Positions 17,188 through 26,217 of a stretch of DNA of 64,000 bases are shown here, piece by piece. The translations under genes were made by a program, and so were the position numbers. The notes below the pieces were generated by a model. That model searched no databases. It saw only the letters and a program-made list of their open reading frames with translations, and had not been told where the DNA came from. Every line of letters starts with the position of its first letter. The stretch's first letter is position 1. The stretch lies in NCBI RefSeq assembly GCF_001971725.1, contig NZ_CP019388.1:2870501-2934500 (forward strand), read 5' to 3'. This DNA comes from Winogradskyella sp. J14-2. GTDB taxonomy: Bacteria > Bacteroidota > Bacteroidia > Flavobacteriales > Flavobacteriaceae.

Positions 17188-17850
17188 GTGAAGACTATTG
17201 CCTCTTGCGTAGAAAGCATTGTATTAGAACAACCTTTTTTAGAAGAAGGTCTGGCAAAAGAAATTATTAATTATTCAGCACTAGCAGAAGCCTTGCAAGA
17301 TGAAGTGTCTAAGCAACTAGGAAAACCAGTAAAAACTGGTGCGATTATGATGGCCTTGCGACGCTTTAGAGATCGTTTAGCGGTTAGTAAACCATACTAC
17401 AAGTTAGATGCTTTACTAGGTCAGTTAGGAGATATTACGCTACGCTCTAATTTAAGCGACTTTACCTATAAAAATTCAAATACCTTAATAGATAGTCAGG
17501 CCGCAATCCTTACAAAAATTAAGAATAAGAGTAATATTTTTTACACATTTACAAGAGGTATTCAAGAAAGTAATATTATTATTTCGAGTTCTGAAAAATC
17601 TTCGGTACGTGAAAGTTTTAAGAACGAAGAATGCATTGCTGTAAAAGAAAATTTATCTGCAATTAGTCTCACCTTACCAAAAAGCAATACGACTGTTGCA
17701 GGTTTGTATTATCAAATTTTAAAGCGTTTGGCATGGCAAAATGTGGCCTTATACGAAGTGATTTCTACAACCAATGAATTTACAATTGTCGTTGAAGATG
17801 CCTATGTAGATAGTGCATTTTCTATTATAAAAAACCTGAATAAAAAGTAA
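17188..17850 (+). CDS. ACT-like domain protein of unknown function
   Basis: 220 residues, GTG start. The N-terminal third is helical (SALAEALQDEVSKQLGKPVKTGAIMMALRRF shared here in two parts: SALAEALQDEV and TGAIMMALRRF) and could be a winged-helix-like segment. The C-terminal part has two ACT-like halves, the second clear: TTVAGLYYQILKRLAWQN, EVISTTNEFTIVVED. ACT domains usually sense amino acids. Divergent from lysA across about 120 bp, so control of lysine synthesis is an attractive inference, unproven. Similar flavobacterial proteins have been seen labelled aspartate kinase, which this is not. Confidence 0.65.
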   Translation: MKTIASCVESIVLEQPFLEEGLAKEIINYSALAEALQDEVSKQLGKPVKTGAIMMALRRFRDRLAVSKPYYKLDALLGQLGDITLRSNLSDFTYKNSNTLIDSQAAILTKIKNKSNIFYTFTRGIQESNIIISSSEKSSVRESFKNEECIAVKENLSAISLTLPKSNTTVAGLYYQILKRLAWQNVALYEVISTTNEFTIVVEDAYVDSAFSIIKNLNKK

Positions 17851-17895
17851 AGTTTTCAGTCAAATACAAGGTTTGAAAATTCAACCCAAAAATTA

Positions 17896-17926
17896 TTGGT
17901 TTAAACTAAGCGTATATGTATTTTTG
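17896..17926 (+). promoter_or_regulatory. Promoter of sucC
   Basis: TTG at 17896-17898, a 20 bp spacer and TATTTTTG at 17919-17926. The predicted transcript starts downstream of the alternative GTG start at 17926, supporting translation from the ATG at 17953. Confidence 0.65.
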
Positions 17927-17952
17927 TGCAACGAATTAATTTCAGATCACAC

Positions 17953-19143
17953 ATGAATTTACACGAATATCAAGGAAAAGAATTACTAAACAGCTTTGGA
18001 GTACGCATTCAACGCGGCATTGTGGCTCAAACTGCTGATGAGGCTGTAGAAGCAGCTAAGAAATTAACTGAAGAAACAGGAACAGGTTGGCATGTTATTA
18101 AAGCTCAGGTTCATGCTGGTGGACGTGGAAAAGGTGGTGGTGTTAAACTTGCCAAAAATCTAGATGAGGTTAAAGATCTTGCTGGTCAAATCATCGGAAT
18201 GAATTTGGTAACACCACAAACCTCTGCAGAAGGTAAAAAAGTACATCAGGTTTTAGTTGCTGAAGATGTGTACTATCCAGGCGATAATGAACCAGAAGAA
18301 TACTACATGTCTGTACTTTTAAATAGAGGTAGCGGTAAAAACATGATTATGTATTCTACTGAAGGAGGTATGGATATCGAGGAAGTTGCAGAGAAAACAC
18401 CTCACTTAATCTTCACGGAAGAAATAGATCCTGCTTTAGGTCTTTTACCATTTCAGGCACGTCGTGTAGCTTTTAATTTAGGATTATCAGGTGTTGCATT
18501 TAAAGAAATGACAAAGTTTGTAACGTCGCTTTACACTGCATACGTAAAGTCTGATGCCTCTTTATTTGAAATCAATCCTGTTTTAAAAACAAGTGATGAT
18601 AAAATTATGGCAGTAGACTCTAAAGTAACTTTAGATGCTAATGCATTATACAGACATAAAGATTTGGCCGAATTACGCGATAAGCGTGAAGAAAACCCAA
18701 TTGAGGTAGAAGCAGGCGAATTAGGACTTAACTATGTAGACTTAGATGGTAATGTTGGTTGTATGGTAAATGGTGCTGGTTTAGCAATGGCTACAATGGA
18801 TTTAATTAAGCAAGCAGGTGGTGAGCCAGCTAACTTCTTGGATGTTGGTGGTACAGCAGATGCTGCTAGAGTGGAAGCTGCTTTTAAAATCATTTTAAAA
18901 GATCCAAACGTAAAAGCAATCTTAATTAACATTTTTGGTGGTATTGTACGTTGTGACCGTGTTGCACAAGGTGTAATAGATGCATATAAAAACATGGGTA
19001 ACATTAACGTACCAATTATTGTACGTTTACAAGGTACCAATGCAGATATTGCTAAAGACTTAATTGACAACTCTGGTTTAGATGTACTAAGTGCTACGGA
19101 ATTCCAAGAAGCTGCTGATAAAGTACAAGAAGTTCTTTCTTAA
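17953..19143 (+). CDS. sucC: Succinate-CoA ligase (ADP-forming) beta subunit
   Basis: 396 residues, standard length. The N-terminal MNLHEYQGKELL, the ATP-grasp segment VIKAQVHAGGRGKGGGVKL, FLDVGGTAD and FGGIVRCDRVAQGVI are diagnostic. Converts succinyl-CoA to succinate with ATP formation in the TCA cycle, together with the alpha subunit, which is not in the window. A GTG nine codons upstream was rejected because the promoter -7 box ends on it. Single gene with its own promoter and a strong terminator. Confidence 0.96.
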   Translation: MNLHEYQGKELLNSFGVRIQRGIVAQTADEAVEAAKKLTEETGTGWHVIKAQVHAGGRGKGGGVKLAKNLDEVKDLAGQIIGMNLVTPQTSAEGKKVHQVLVAEDVYYPGDNEPEEYYMSVLLNRGSGKNMIMYSTEGGMDIEEVAEKTPHLIFTEEIDPALGLLPFQARRVAFNLGLSGVAFKEMTKFVTSLYTAYVKSDASLFEINPVLKTSDDKIMAVDSKVTLDANALYRHKDLAELRDKREENPIEVEAGELGLNYVDLDGNVGCMVNGAGLAMATMDLIKQAGGEPANFLDVGGTADAARVEAAFKIILKDPNVKAILINIFGGIVRCDRVAQGVIDAYKNMGNINVPIIVRLQGTNADIAKDLIDNSGLDVLSATEFQEAADKVQEVLS

Positions 19144-19165
19144 GAAAAGAATAAATATAGAATTG

Positions 19166-19197
19166 AAAAAGCGCCTTAAATAAGGCGCTTTTTTTAT
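19166..19197 (+). terminator. Terminator of sucC
   Basis: AAGCGCCTTA, AA loop, TAAGGCGCTT (19169-19190) followed by seven T. The A run before the stem could make it work for the convergent cysH gene too. Confidence 0.88.
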
Positions 19198-19241
19198 GAT
19201 AAAAATTAAAACAATTACTTTTAGATAACGTATTTTTTATT

Positions 19242-19943
19242 CTATAAGTGCAATCCGCATTCGGTTTTAGGGTTGTTGTTCCAACGGCCACTTCTGTCTT
19301 CTCCCGGAACTGTACAATGTTTACAACCAATAGAGTGATAGCCTTTAGCCACTAAAGGATGGAAAGGAAGGTTGTGCTCCTCTATAAAAGCATCTCGCTC
19401 TTCTTTAGTTACATCTAAAAGCGGATAAAACTTTAAAATATTGCCACGTTCTTCAAAGATATCTAAGGTTGCTCTATGGTCACTTTGCCATTCCATTAAA
19501 CCAGAAATCCAAACTTTATAATCTTTCTTTATTTTTTCCAAAGGTTGAACTTTATTGATTGAACAACAGAAATCAGGATTTTTTTTCCAGGTTTCATCTT
19601 TGGTTGTAAACTCGTGTTCTTCTTTAATTGCAGAAATAGAAGTAACGTTGAGATTGTACTCTTTTTCTAAAGTAGTTTTGTATTTTAAGGTGTCTTCAAA
19701 ATGATAGCCTGTATCAATAAAAAACACTTCTTGTTTATTGTTAATATCTGAAACCAACTTTAATAAAAATGCCGACGTTGCAGCGAAAGAACTGGTAAGC
19801 ATTATATCTGCAATATCAAAATCTATGTATAATTGCTTTATACGTTCTTGTGCAGATAAGGGTTTGTATTTTTTATTAAATGCTTTTATTTCCTCTGCAG
19901 AAATATCTAACAAAGGAGTGTAATTTGAAGAGGTTTCAAACAT
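19242..19943 (-). CDS. cysH: [4Fe-4S] sulfonucleotide (APS/PAPS) reductase
   Basis: 233 residues from the ATG at 19943; a TTG four codons upstream is less likely. Two cysteine pairs, FCCSINKVQPL and GCKHCTVPGE, are the iron-sulfur ligands of the APS reductase type, and the C-terminal ECGLH carries the catalytic cysteine. Reduces activated sulfate to sulfite using thioredoxin. The usual partners (cysD, cysN, sulfite reductase) are absent here, so it is a solitary gene; adenylylsulfate rather than PAPS is inferred as substrate from the CC/CxxC ligands. Confidence 0.9.
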   Translation of the reverse strand: MFETSSNYTPLLDISAEEIKAFNKKYKPLSAQERIKQLYIDFDIADIMLTSSFAATSAFLLKLVSDINNKQEVFFIDTGYHFEDTLKYKTTLEKEYNLNVTSISAIKEEHEFTTKDETWKKNPDFCCSINKVQPLEKIKKDYKVWISGLMEWQSDHRATLDIFEERGNILKFYPLLDVTKEERDAFIEEHNLPFHPLVAKGYHSIGCKHCTVPGEDRSGRWNNNPKTECGLHL

Positions 19944-20028
19944 GCTATTTATCAACTTTTATATTTTAAATATATAGGCTTGGTTTAAAACAAAAAAATC
20001 AATGGCTTATTTTTGCGAAGTTGATAAT

Positions 20029-20271
20029 TTATCCTTTCTTTTTTTGTGGTTTTGGCATTGGACCTCTTAAATGAATAATTAATCCATTTAGAAAATTTCT
20101 TAGAATCTGGTCACCACATTCCATATACTTTGGATGATCTTCGCGTCTAAAAAAAGCATTAAGCTCACTTTTAGAAATTCTAAAATCTACGAGCTCTAGA
20201 ATTTTCACTATGTCTTCGTCTCTGAGTTTGTGAGCAACTCTTAGTTTTTTAAATATATCGTTGTTTGTCAT
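20029..20271 (-). CDS. Half-size DUF1456 (YehS-like) protein
   Basis: 80 residues from the ATG at 20271, only 2 nt after the esterase stop. The sequence (KKLRVAHKLRDEDIVKIL, FFRREDHPKYMECGDQILRNF) matches one DUF1456 repeat. E. coli YehS, of about 156 residues, has two such repeats, and this protein resembles the second; the first is missing and no trace of it precedes the start. Function unknown. The basic tail PKPQKKKG is rich in Lys/Pro. Probably cotranscribed with the esterase. Confidence 0.8.
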   Translation of the reverse strand: MTNNDIFKKLRVAHKLRDEDIVKILELVDFRISKSELNAFFRREDHPKYMECGDQILRNFLNGLIIHLRGPMPKPQKKKG

Positions 20272-20273
20272 AT

Positions 20274-21086
20274 TTAGTTTGTTTCTGAGAATAGCCAATT
20301 ATAAGCCGCTGCAAAATTTATAGACCATAATTTCTCATTGTGTTGACCATCTTTTATAATAAGATTTTCAATTTGATTATTCTTAACACCTTTAGACTTT
20401 AATAATTCTATCATTCTGTTTAGATCTGGTACCATAGTATCACTTTCGCTGTCTCCAACTAAAAAATAGAATTTTGAAGTTGGTAATATTTCTGTAGTTT
20501 CTACCAATTCATAAATTTTTTCACTAAACCAAAAGGAAGGTGAAAAAACACCTGCTTTACCAAAGGTCTCAGGATATTTTATTGCTGCATAAAAGGATAT
20601 TAATCCGCCAAGTGAAGACCCAAAGATAGTTGTATTTTCGGCTTCTGTTTTTGTGCGGTAAGTAACATCTACGTGTGGCTTTAATGTATTTTTTATAAAC
20701 GTAATGTAAGCGTCTCCTTGTCCACCACCATATTTTTCGTGTTTATAAGGCGTTAACTCATCAATACGTTTTGCATTGCCGTGTTCAATTCCAATAATTA
20801 TACTTTCGTTTTTAGAAAGAGTATCTAGGTACTCATCTATTTTCCATTCGCCAACATAAGAGGTTTCATCATCAAATAAATTTTGAGCATCGTGCATATA
20901 AATGACAGGATAGGCTTTTTCAGAATTTTCGTAATTCTTGGGTAAATACACCCAAATGGTTTTTAGAGTATCGAGTTGAGGTGCAGCAATTGTAAAAGTT
21001 GTAACCTGTTTAGAAGCAGTACTTTGCGCATTAATTTTAAAACAAATTAGTAGACAAAAAAATATAAAAAAATGGTTGAAACGCAT
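20274..21086 (-). CDS. Secreted alpha/beta-hydrolase, putative esterase (PF00756 type)
   Basis: 270 residues from the ATG at 21086, chosen because a signal peptide starts there (MRFNHFFIFFCLLICFKINA); an upstream in-frame start would bury it. The nucleophile motif GSSLGG (TIFGSSLGGLISFYAA), an acidic GDSESDTM segment and the terminal DGQHNEKLW histidine form the catalytic set. It resembles the esterase D / siderophore-esterase-like group; the substrate is unknown. Exported. Followed 2 nt later by the DUF1456 gene. Confidence 0.85.
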   Translation of the reverse strand: MRFNHFFIFFCLLICFKINAQSTASKQVTTFTIAAPQLDTLKTIWVYLPKNYENSEKAYPVIYMHDAQNLFDDETSYVGEWKIDEYLDTLSKNESIIIGIEHGNAKRIDELTPYKHEKYGGGQGDAYITFIKNTLKPHVDVTYRTKTEAENTTIFGSSLGGLISFYAAIKYPETFGKAGVFSPSFWFSEKIYELVETTEILPTSKFYFLVGDSESDTMVPDLNRMIELLKSKGVKNNQIENLIIKDGQHNEKLWSINFAAAYNWLFSETN

Positions 21087-21227
21087 GCTATTATAGGCTT
21101 TAGAGCTTGACAAAAGTTTAAAAATACCGACTAAGTACATTTAATTTTTCGACAAGATACATTATATCAACGACAATAAAATAATGTACCTGTGTAACTT
21201 TACACTATTAATTAATCCCCTCAATAA

Positions 21228-21629
21228 ATGATCAACCGTGCTGAAAAATTGAGTCTGCTTTCTGAGATGATTGCATTTGCTCAGACAGATGAAAATATAA
21301 AAACCATTGAATATAATTTCTTGTTTAGCATAGCTAAGCAATTAGATATTTCTAAAGAAGATTTTGAATATCTTTTTGAGCATCCTGTAACTTATGTACA
21401 TCTTAAAACGCATAGCGAACGCATTGTTCAATTTCATAGATTGGTCTTATTAATGAATCTAGACCACAAAATGTCTCCTAAGCAGTTAACTAAAATCCAT
21501 AATTTTGGGTTACGTATGGGCTTGAGCCATGAGTCTATAAACAGAGTTTTAGATTTAATGGATAGTTTTCCTAATAAAATAGTTCCACCAGATTTTTTAA
21601 TTGATATATTTAAGGTTCAGTATAATTAG
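21228..21629 (+). CDS. TerB-like helical protein
   Basis: 133 residues, all helical by composition, no signal peptide. MINRAEKLSLLSEMIAFA followed by DENIKTIEYNFLFSIAKQL is reminiscent of TerB-type tellurite-resistance-like domains, which commonly begin with a helix ending in a turn of acidic residues. No catalytic motif. Convergent with uvrB; I infer no functional link to it. The TerB label is a fold-level guess. Confidence 0.6.
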   Translation: MINRAEKLSLLSEMIAFAQTDENIKTIEYNFLFSIAKQLDISKEDFEYLFEHPVTYVHLKTHSERIVQFHRLVLLMNLDHKMSPKQLTKIHNFGLRMGLSHESINRVLDLMDSFPNKIVPPDFLIDIFKVQYN

Positions 21630-21647
21630 ATGTTTAGTCCTTGATAG

Positions 21648-21738
21648 GTTTATTCGTTGATGGGTGTAACTGTTTAATTGTTAAATAGTTGAAATGTTTA
21701 TTTGGTGATTTGTTGATGCGTTTATTTGGTTAAGCCGT
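21648..21738. repeat. T-rich degenerate repeat (TTTATTTGTTGA type)
   Basis: Low-complexity stretch of variants such as TGTTTAATTGTTAAATAGTT and GTTTATTTGGTGATTTGTTG. Similar text recurs at 46918-46962 and 62569-62625, each time beside the 3' end of a minus-strand gene. Confidence 0.5.
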
Positions 21739-21754
21739 TTGTAAGTTTGACTAA

Positions 21755-23761
21755 TCACTTCACCTTCAGTTTTTCTAACTTTTCTTGATAGGCTGTAATT
21801 TCATCTCTAAAGCGCGCTGCTTCCATAAAGTCTAAAGCTTTAGCAGCTTGTTCCATTTGCTTACGCTTTTCTCTGATTTTCTTTTCGAGTTGTGATTTTG
21901 TCAGGTATTCGCTTTCCGGTTCTGCGGCCAATTTAGCATCGAGTTCTGTTTTGTATGTACTTACAGAATTTTTAGCTAAAGCACTATCTAGACTTTTATT
22001 TAATGCTTTTGGAGTAATGTTGTTTGCCGTGTTGTATGCAATTTGTTTTTCGCGCCTGTAGTTGGTTTCGTCTATAGTCTTTTGCATACTTTGCGTTATG
22101 GTGTCGGCATACATTATTGCTTTTCCATTTAAGTTTCTAGCAGCTCTACCAACAGTTTGAGTTAGAGACCGGTTAGAACGTAAAAATCCTTCCTTATCTG
22201 CATCTAAAATAGCCACTAATGATACTTCAGGTAAGTCTAAACCTTCACGTAGTAAGTTTACACCAACCAAAACATCAAACAAACCTTTGCGTAAATCTTG
22301 CATAATCTCTACACGCTCTAGCGTATCTACATCACTGTGAATGTAGCGACAGCGAATGGCAATACGTGTTAGGTATTTTACCAATTCTTCTGCCATACGT
22401 TTGGTGAGTGTGGTGACTAAAGTGCGTTCGTCTTTTTCTACACGGTCTTGTATTTCTTCGATTAAATCATCAATCTGATTTAAACTTGGTCGTACCTCAA
22501 TAATAGGATCTAATAGGCCAGTTGGTCTAATAACTTGCTCAACGTAAACTCCATCTGTTTTTTGCATTTCATAGTCTGCTGGTGTTGCAGAAACATAAAT
22601 CACCTGATTTTGCAACGCTTCAAATTCTTCAAATTTTAATGGTCTGTTATCCATGGCAGCAGGCAATCTAAAACCATATTCTACCAAATTTTCTTTACGA
22701 CTTCTATCTCCACCATACATGGCATGTACTTGAGAAATGGTAACATGGCTTTCGTCTACAACCATTAAATAATCATCTGGAAAATAGTCAAGCAAACAGA
22801 ACGGTCTTGTACCTGGTGCTCTTCCATCTAAGTATCTCGAATAATTTTCAATACCAGAGCAGTAGCCTAGCTCACGGATCATCTCAAGGTCAAACTCAGT
22901 ACGTTCTTTAAGACGTTTAGCTTCCAGATGTTTCCCAATATCTTTAAAATAATCGTGCTGTTTTACCAAATCATCTTGTATGTCTCTAATTGCGTTCTGT
23001 AGCACATCTGGAGAGGTTACAAACATGTTTGCAGGATAAATGTTTAATCTGTCATAGCGCTCAATTACCTCATTAGAATAGGGGTCAAAAGCTTCAATTT
23101 CTTCAATTTCATCACCAAAAAAATGAATTCTGAAAGCGTTGTCTGAATATCCAGGAAAGATATCTACAGTATCACCTTTAATTCTAAAGTTTCCGTTTTT
23201 AAAGTCTGCTTCGGTACGCGAGTATAAACTTTGAACTAACTGATGTAAAAGTTTTGTTCTGGAAATGACCTGATCACGCTCTAGTGTAATTACGTTTTTT
23301 TGAAATTCAACAGGATTACCAATACCATATAAACAAGATACTGATGCAACAACAAGTACGTCGCGACGCCCAGAAAGTAGAGAAGAGGTTGTGCTCAATC
23401 GCATCTTCTCGATTTCCTCGTTTATAGATAGGTCTTTTTCTATATAAACACCAGAAACAGGAATGTAAGCCTCTGGTTGGTAATAGTCGTAATAAGACAC
23501 AAAATATTCAACAGCATTATTTGGGAAAAACTGTTTGAACTCAGAGTACAACTGTGCAGCCAAGGTTTTGTTGTGTGCCAATACTAAGGTTGGTCGTTGG
23601 ACTTCTTCAATGACATTGGCAACGGTAAATGTTTTACCAGATCCCGTTACTCCAAGTAAGGTTTGGTAGCGTTCACCTTGTGTGATGCCACCAGCCAATT
23701 GTTTTATAGCTTGAGGTTGGTCTCCTGTAGGTTTAAATTCTGATTCTATCTTAAAGCGCAT
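21755..23761 (-). CDS. uvrB: Excinuclease ABC subunit B
   Basis: 668 residues, normal length. Walker A GVTGSGKTFT, YVSYYDYYQPEAYIP beta-hairpin, DESHVT helicase motif, TLTKRMAEEL and GLDLPEVSLVAILDADKEGF, and a C-terminal UVR motif (QMEQAAKALDFMEAARFRDE) that contacts UvrC. UvrB verifies damage in nucleotide excision repair. A -7 box TAAATTTG ends just 4 nt before the ATG, predicting a leaderless mRNA. uvrA and uvrC are not in the window. Confidence 0.97.
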   Translation of the reverse strand: MRFKIESEFKPTGDQPQAIKQLAGGITQGERYQTLLGVTGSGKTFTVANVIEEVQRPTLVLAHNKTLAAQLYSEFKQFFPNNAVEYFVSYYDYYQPEAYIPVSGVYIEKDLSINEEIEKMRLSTTSSLLSGRRDVLVVASVSCLYGIGNPVEFQKNVITLERDQVISRTKLLHQLVQSLYSRTEADFKNGNFRIKGDTVDIFPGYSDNAFRIHFFGDEIEEIEAFDPYSNEVIERYDRLNIYPANMFVTSPDVLQNAIRDIQDDLVKQHDYFKDIGKHLEAKRLKERTEFDLEMIRELGYCSGIENYSRYLDGRAPGTRPFCLLDYFPDDYLMVVDESHVTISQVHAMYGGDRSRKENLVEYGFRLPAAMDNRPLKFEEFEALQNQVIYVSATPADYEMQKTDGVYVEQVIRPTGLLDPIIEVRPSLNQIDDLIEEIQDRVEKDERTLVTTLTKRMAEELVKYLTRIAIRCRYIHSDVDTLERVEIMQDLRKGLFDVLVGVNLLREGLDLPEVSLVAILDADKEGFLRSNRSLTQTVGRAARNLNGKAIMYADTITQSMQKTIDETNYRREKQIAYNTANNITPKALNKSLDSALAKNSVSTYKTELDAKLAAEPESEYLTKSQLEKKIREKRKQMEQAAKALDFMEAARFRDEITAYQEKLEKLKVK

Positions 23762-23765
23762 AGCA

Positions 23766-23773
23766 CAAATTTA
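23766..23773 (-). promoter_or_regulatory. -7 box of uvrB (leaderless type)
   Basis: The minus strand reads TAAATTTG, then TGCT, then the ATG of uvrB at 23761. The start of transcription would fall on or next to the start codon. Confidence 0.5.
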
Positions 23774-23796
23774 CGATAAAGATTGTCAGCAATCAA

Positions 23797-26151
23797 TTAA
23801 CGTTTTAAAGCAAAGTGACCTTTAATTTCGTAGTTTGAAGTGTCTTGCCTAAATTTTACGATATACCAATAATCGCTTGATGGCATAGGATTGCCTTTAT
23901 AATTTCCGTCCCAACTAAAACTGCCAGAATACGATTGTAGCATTATTTTTCCGAAGCGATCAAAAATCAGTAAGCTTTCAATTTGGTTGAGATCAGTATT
24001 TGTACCTACAATTTGCCATGTGTCGTTAACATCATCTCCGTTTGGTGTAAAGAATTTAGGGATGCCAACGATTGTTATGATTTCTTCAATGATACCACAA
24101 CCATTCCTGTCATTTATATAAATGGTATGTTCTCCTTCAGGAATGTTAGTAAATACATTGCTCTCTTGGTAAAGACCATTAATATCATCAAGGGCATAAT
24201 CGTAAAAGCCTTGCCCAGTAACATTGACGGTAATGGTATTATTTGGCGAAATACCTTCAATAGAAATACTCTCAATAATAGCTGTTTCTGATGCGCTTAC
24301 AGTTATTGTTCGGCTTGAAGAACAACCGTTAGGATCGGTTACAATTACGGTATAGTTTCCTGCTTCATTGATGTCATTAAATGAGGTGCCAACATCTGTC
24401 AATGCACCATTAAAGTACCATTCGTAATAGTAGTTGTTTGGTAAGTCATTAAGAACACCTCCATTAATTGTAATGGTTTCAGGAAATGTATTTGTACAGT
24501 AAATTAAAGTTTCATCTTCTTCTAAGACAGGAGTGTAAAGTACATTAAGATTTACTGTTGAAATGCTGAAACACTGATTATCGTTTTTAATTTTCACAAA
24601 AATGGTTTGTGTATCGGCTGCTATGTTGGTGTAATTGTTTGGTAAAGCATTGCTTTCGCTTAAAGCATTTTCAAGTGTTTCATAATATGTTACTTGAGAA
24701 CCTGTAGGAATTTGAGCGATAATGGAAGCTTCAATATTGTTTAAGGTAAATGTGGCAAAACCATCCATGTCTATACCATCACAAGCTCCCAAATCTGGAA
24801 TTGATATTATGGTGTTTGTGGTTTGTAATTCTAAACTGGCAATAGAAAAACAATTGGCAGCATTGATAATGCGTGCATACACAGTTTGAAAGGGTAAACT
24901 ATTCTGGAAATTTGCTGGATTACTTATTGGATTAGTGTTGTCTCTGGCATTTTGTTCTGAGAGATAAAAATCTGATATAACGAGATTACTGTCATTGTTT
25001 GTTAAATCGTTAGTGGCATCAAAAAGATTATAGGTTGTTAATCCATCAGTATCTATATCACATTCTGTTAAAACAGCATCTTGACCAAGAGGAAGAGGAG
25101 CGTATTCTACAATAATGTCTCCATAGGATATACAGTCATCTAATATGGTAACTTCAACATTATATGTACCTGGTTCGGTTACAGTAAAAAATCCGCAGTT
25201 AAAACAGTTTGGTGTGGTTTCTTGTAAAACACCATTTCTATACCAACTATAGGAACTTAAAGAAGGATTGTTAGCGTTTAGCTCTAAAGTTTCGCCTTCG
25301 CAAAGCGCATTGCCTGTTGCAATGAGTCTGTTTGGACCTAAATCTGTAGAAAGTTGAAAACTGCCTGCCTCTAGAAACACAGCCGAATCGTAACGATAGT
25401 TTTGCTCGTCTGCAATAACCAGCTTTACATGGTAGGACTGATTAGGGATCACATTTGCGGTTGCGGTTAAGACTGCTGTTTGACCGTTAAAATTTATTGG
25501 TGCATTATTGCCATTGTATGCGCCAAAGTAAAATTCGTTTTGAGGTGGACAAGACCCAGGAACACCCGGAGTTACCGTTGTTGCTTTTACAGGTGTATTA
25601 GTATCTGGCACCAATGCAATATTTTCGTATTGGTTTTGCCCAGTAGTTGGGCGAATTAAAAACCCAAATAGGTCGGAAAACTCACAACTGTTTGGGTTGT
25701 TTTCTTGATATTCTTCTGAAGCAAATAAATAACGAAAGCTTACTTGTGATGCTACGGCTGTAAAATCAAATTCTAGTATTGTGGCATTAAAGGTGTTACT
25801 TTCGTTTAGGGTGTTTTCTAAATCGAGATCGCCAGCCCAATTTGGTGCATCATCATCACTTAAATTATTATTTGGGCCAGGAACATTAGATAATCGACCA
25901 GTGCTCATTACTATGCCAGTTTCAAAAGGAAAATTTGTGCCAGAAGCATCAAAATAGCCATAGCTTTGATCATTTCCACCAAAATCGCCACCCACAACAT
26001 TAGTGACATTGATATTTGTAATACAATTACTGTCTATTAATATATCTTCTATAAGCTGTTGTGGAGTATAGGTTTGGCTATCTACCACAATATTCTGTGC
26101 GTAGCTATAGAGTGCTATAAAAAAAACAACAAATCTTAATATTTTCTTCAT
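23797..26151 (-). CDS. Choice-of-anchor L / T9SS type B sorted surface protein, 2 repeats
   Basis: 784 residues from the ATG at 26151 (signal peptide MKKILRFVVFFIALYSYAQ). A choice-of-anchor L domain (about 20-265: VSFRYLFASEEYQE, ADEQNYRYDSAVFLEA), an Ig-like segment, two copies of the roughly 90-residue CDxDxDG...Cys repeat shared by this cluster, an Ig/PKD-like pair and a T9SS type B C-terminal domain (PKFFTPNGDDVND, IFDRFGKI, MPSSDYWYI, HFALKR). Secreted by the type IX system and probably attached to the surface. A -7 box (TATCTTTG, minus strand) lies 18 nt upstream of the ATG. Confidence 0.88.
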   Translation of the reverse strand: MKKILRFVVFFIALYSYAQNIVVDSQTYTPQQLIEDILIDSNCITNINVTNVVGGDFGGNDQSYGYFDASGTNFPFETGIVMSTGRLSNVPGPNNNLSDDDAPNWAGDLDLENTLNESNTFNATILEFDFTAVASQVSFRYLFASEEYQENNPNSCEFSDLFGFLIRPTTGQNQYENIALVPDTNTPVKATTVTPGVPGSCPPQNEFYFGAYNGNNAPINFNGQTAVLTATANVIPNQSYHVKLVIADEQNYRYDSAVFLEAGSFQLSTDLGPNRLIATGNALCEGETLELNANNPSLSSYSWYRNGVLQETTPNCFNCGFFTVTEPGTYNVEVTILDDCISYGDIIVEYAPLPLGQDAVLTECDIDTDGLTTYNLFDATNDLTNNDSNLVISDFYLSEQNARDNTNPISNPANFQNSLPFQTVYARIINAANCFSIASLELQTTNTIISIPDLGACDGIDMDGFATFTLNNIEASIIAQIPTGSQVTYYETLENALSESNALPNNYTNIAADTQTIFVKIKNDNQCFSISTVNLNVLYTPVLEEDETLIYCTNTFPETITINGGVLNDLPNNYYYEWYFNGALTDVGTSFNDINEAGNYTVIVTDPNGCSSSRTITVSASETAIIESISIEGISPNNTITVNVTGQGFYDYALDDINGLYQESNVFTNIPEGEHTIYINDRNGCGIIEEIITIVGIPKFFTPNGDDVNDTWQIVGTNTDLNQIESLLIFDRFGKIMLQSYSGSFSWDGNYKGNPMPSSDYWYIVKFRQDTSNYEIKGHFALKR

Positions 26152-26169
26152 CTCAATTTTTAGGGAGTG

Positions 26170-26177
26170 CAAAGATA
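26170..26177 (-). promoter_or_regulatory. -7 box upstream of the 784-residue T9SS protein
   Basis: The minus strand reads TATCTTTG followed by C, 18 nt before the ATG at 26151. Confidence 0.45.
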
Positions 26178-26217
26178 CGCATAGAAAGTATTAAAAAGTG
26201 TTAAGTGTAGATTATAA

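Noticed and set aside
23983-24291. Plus-strand open frame of about 100 residues opposite a T9SS protein gene
   Set aside because: It lies entirely inside a well-supported gene on the other strand, lacks a promoter or family motif and has typical antisense composition.
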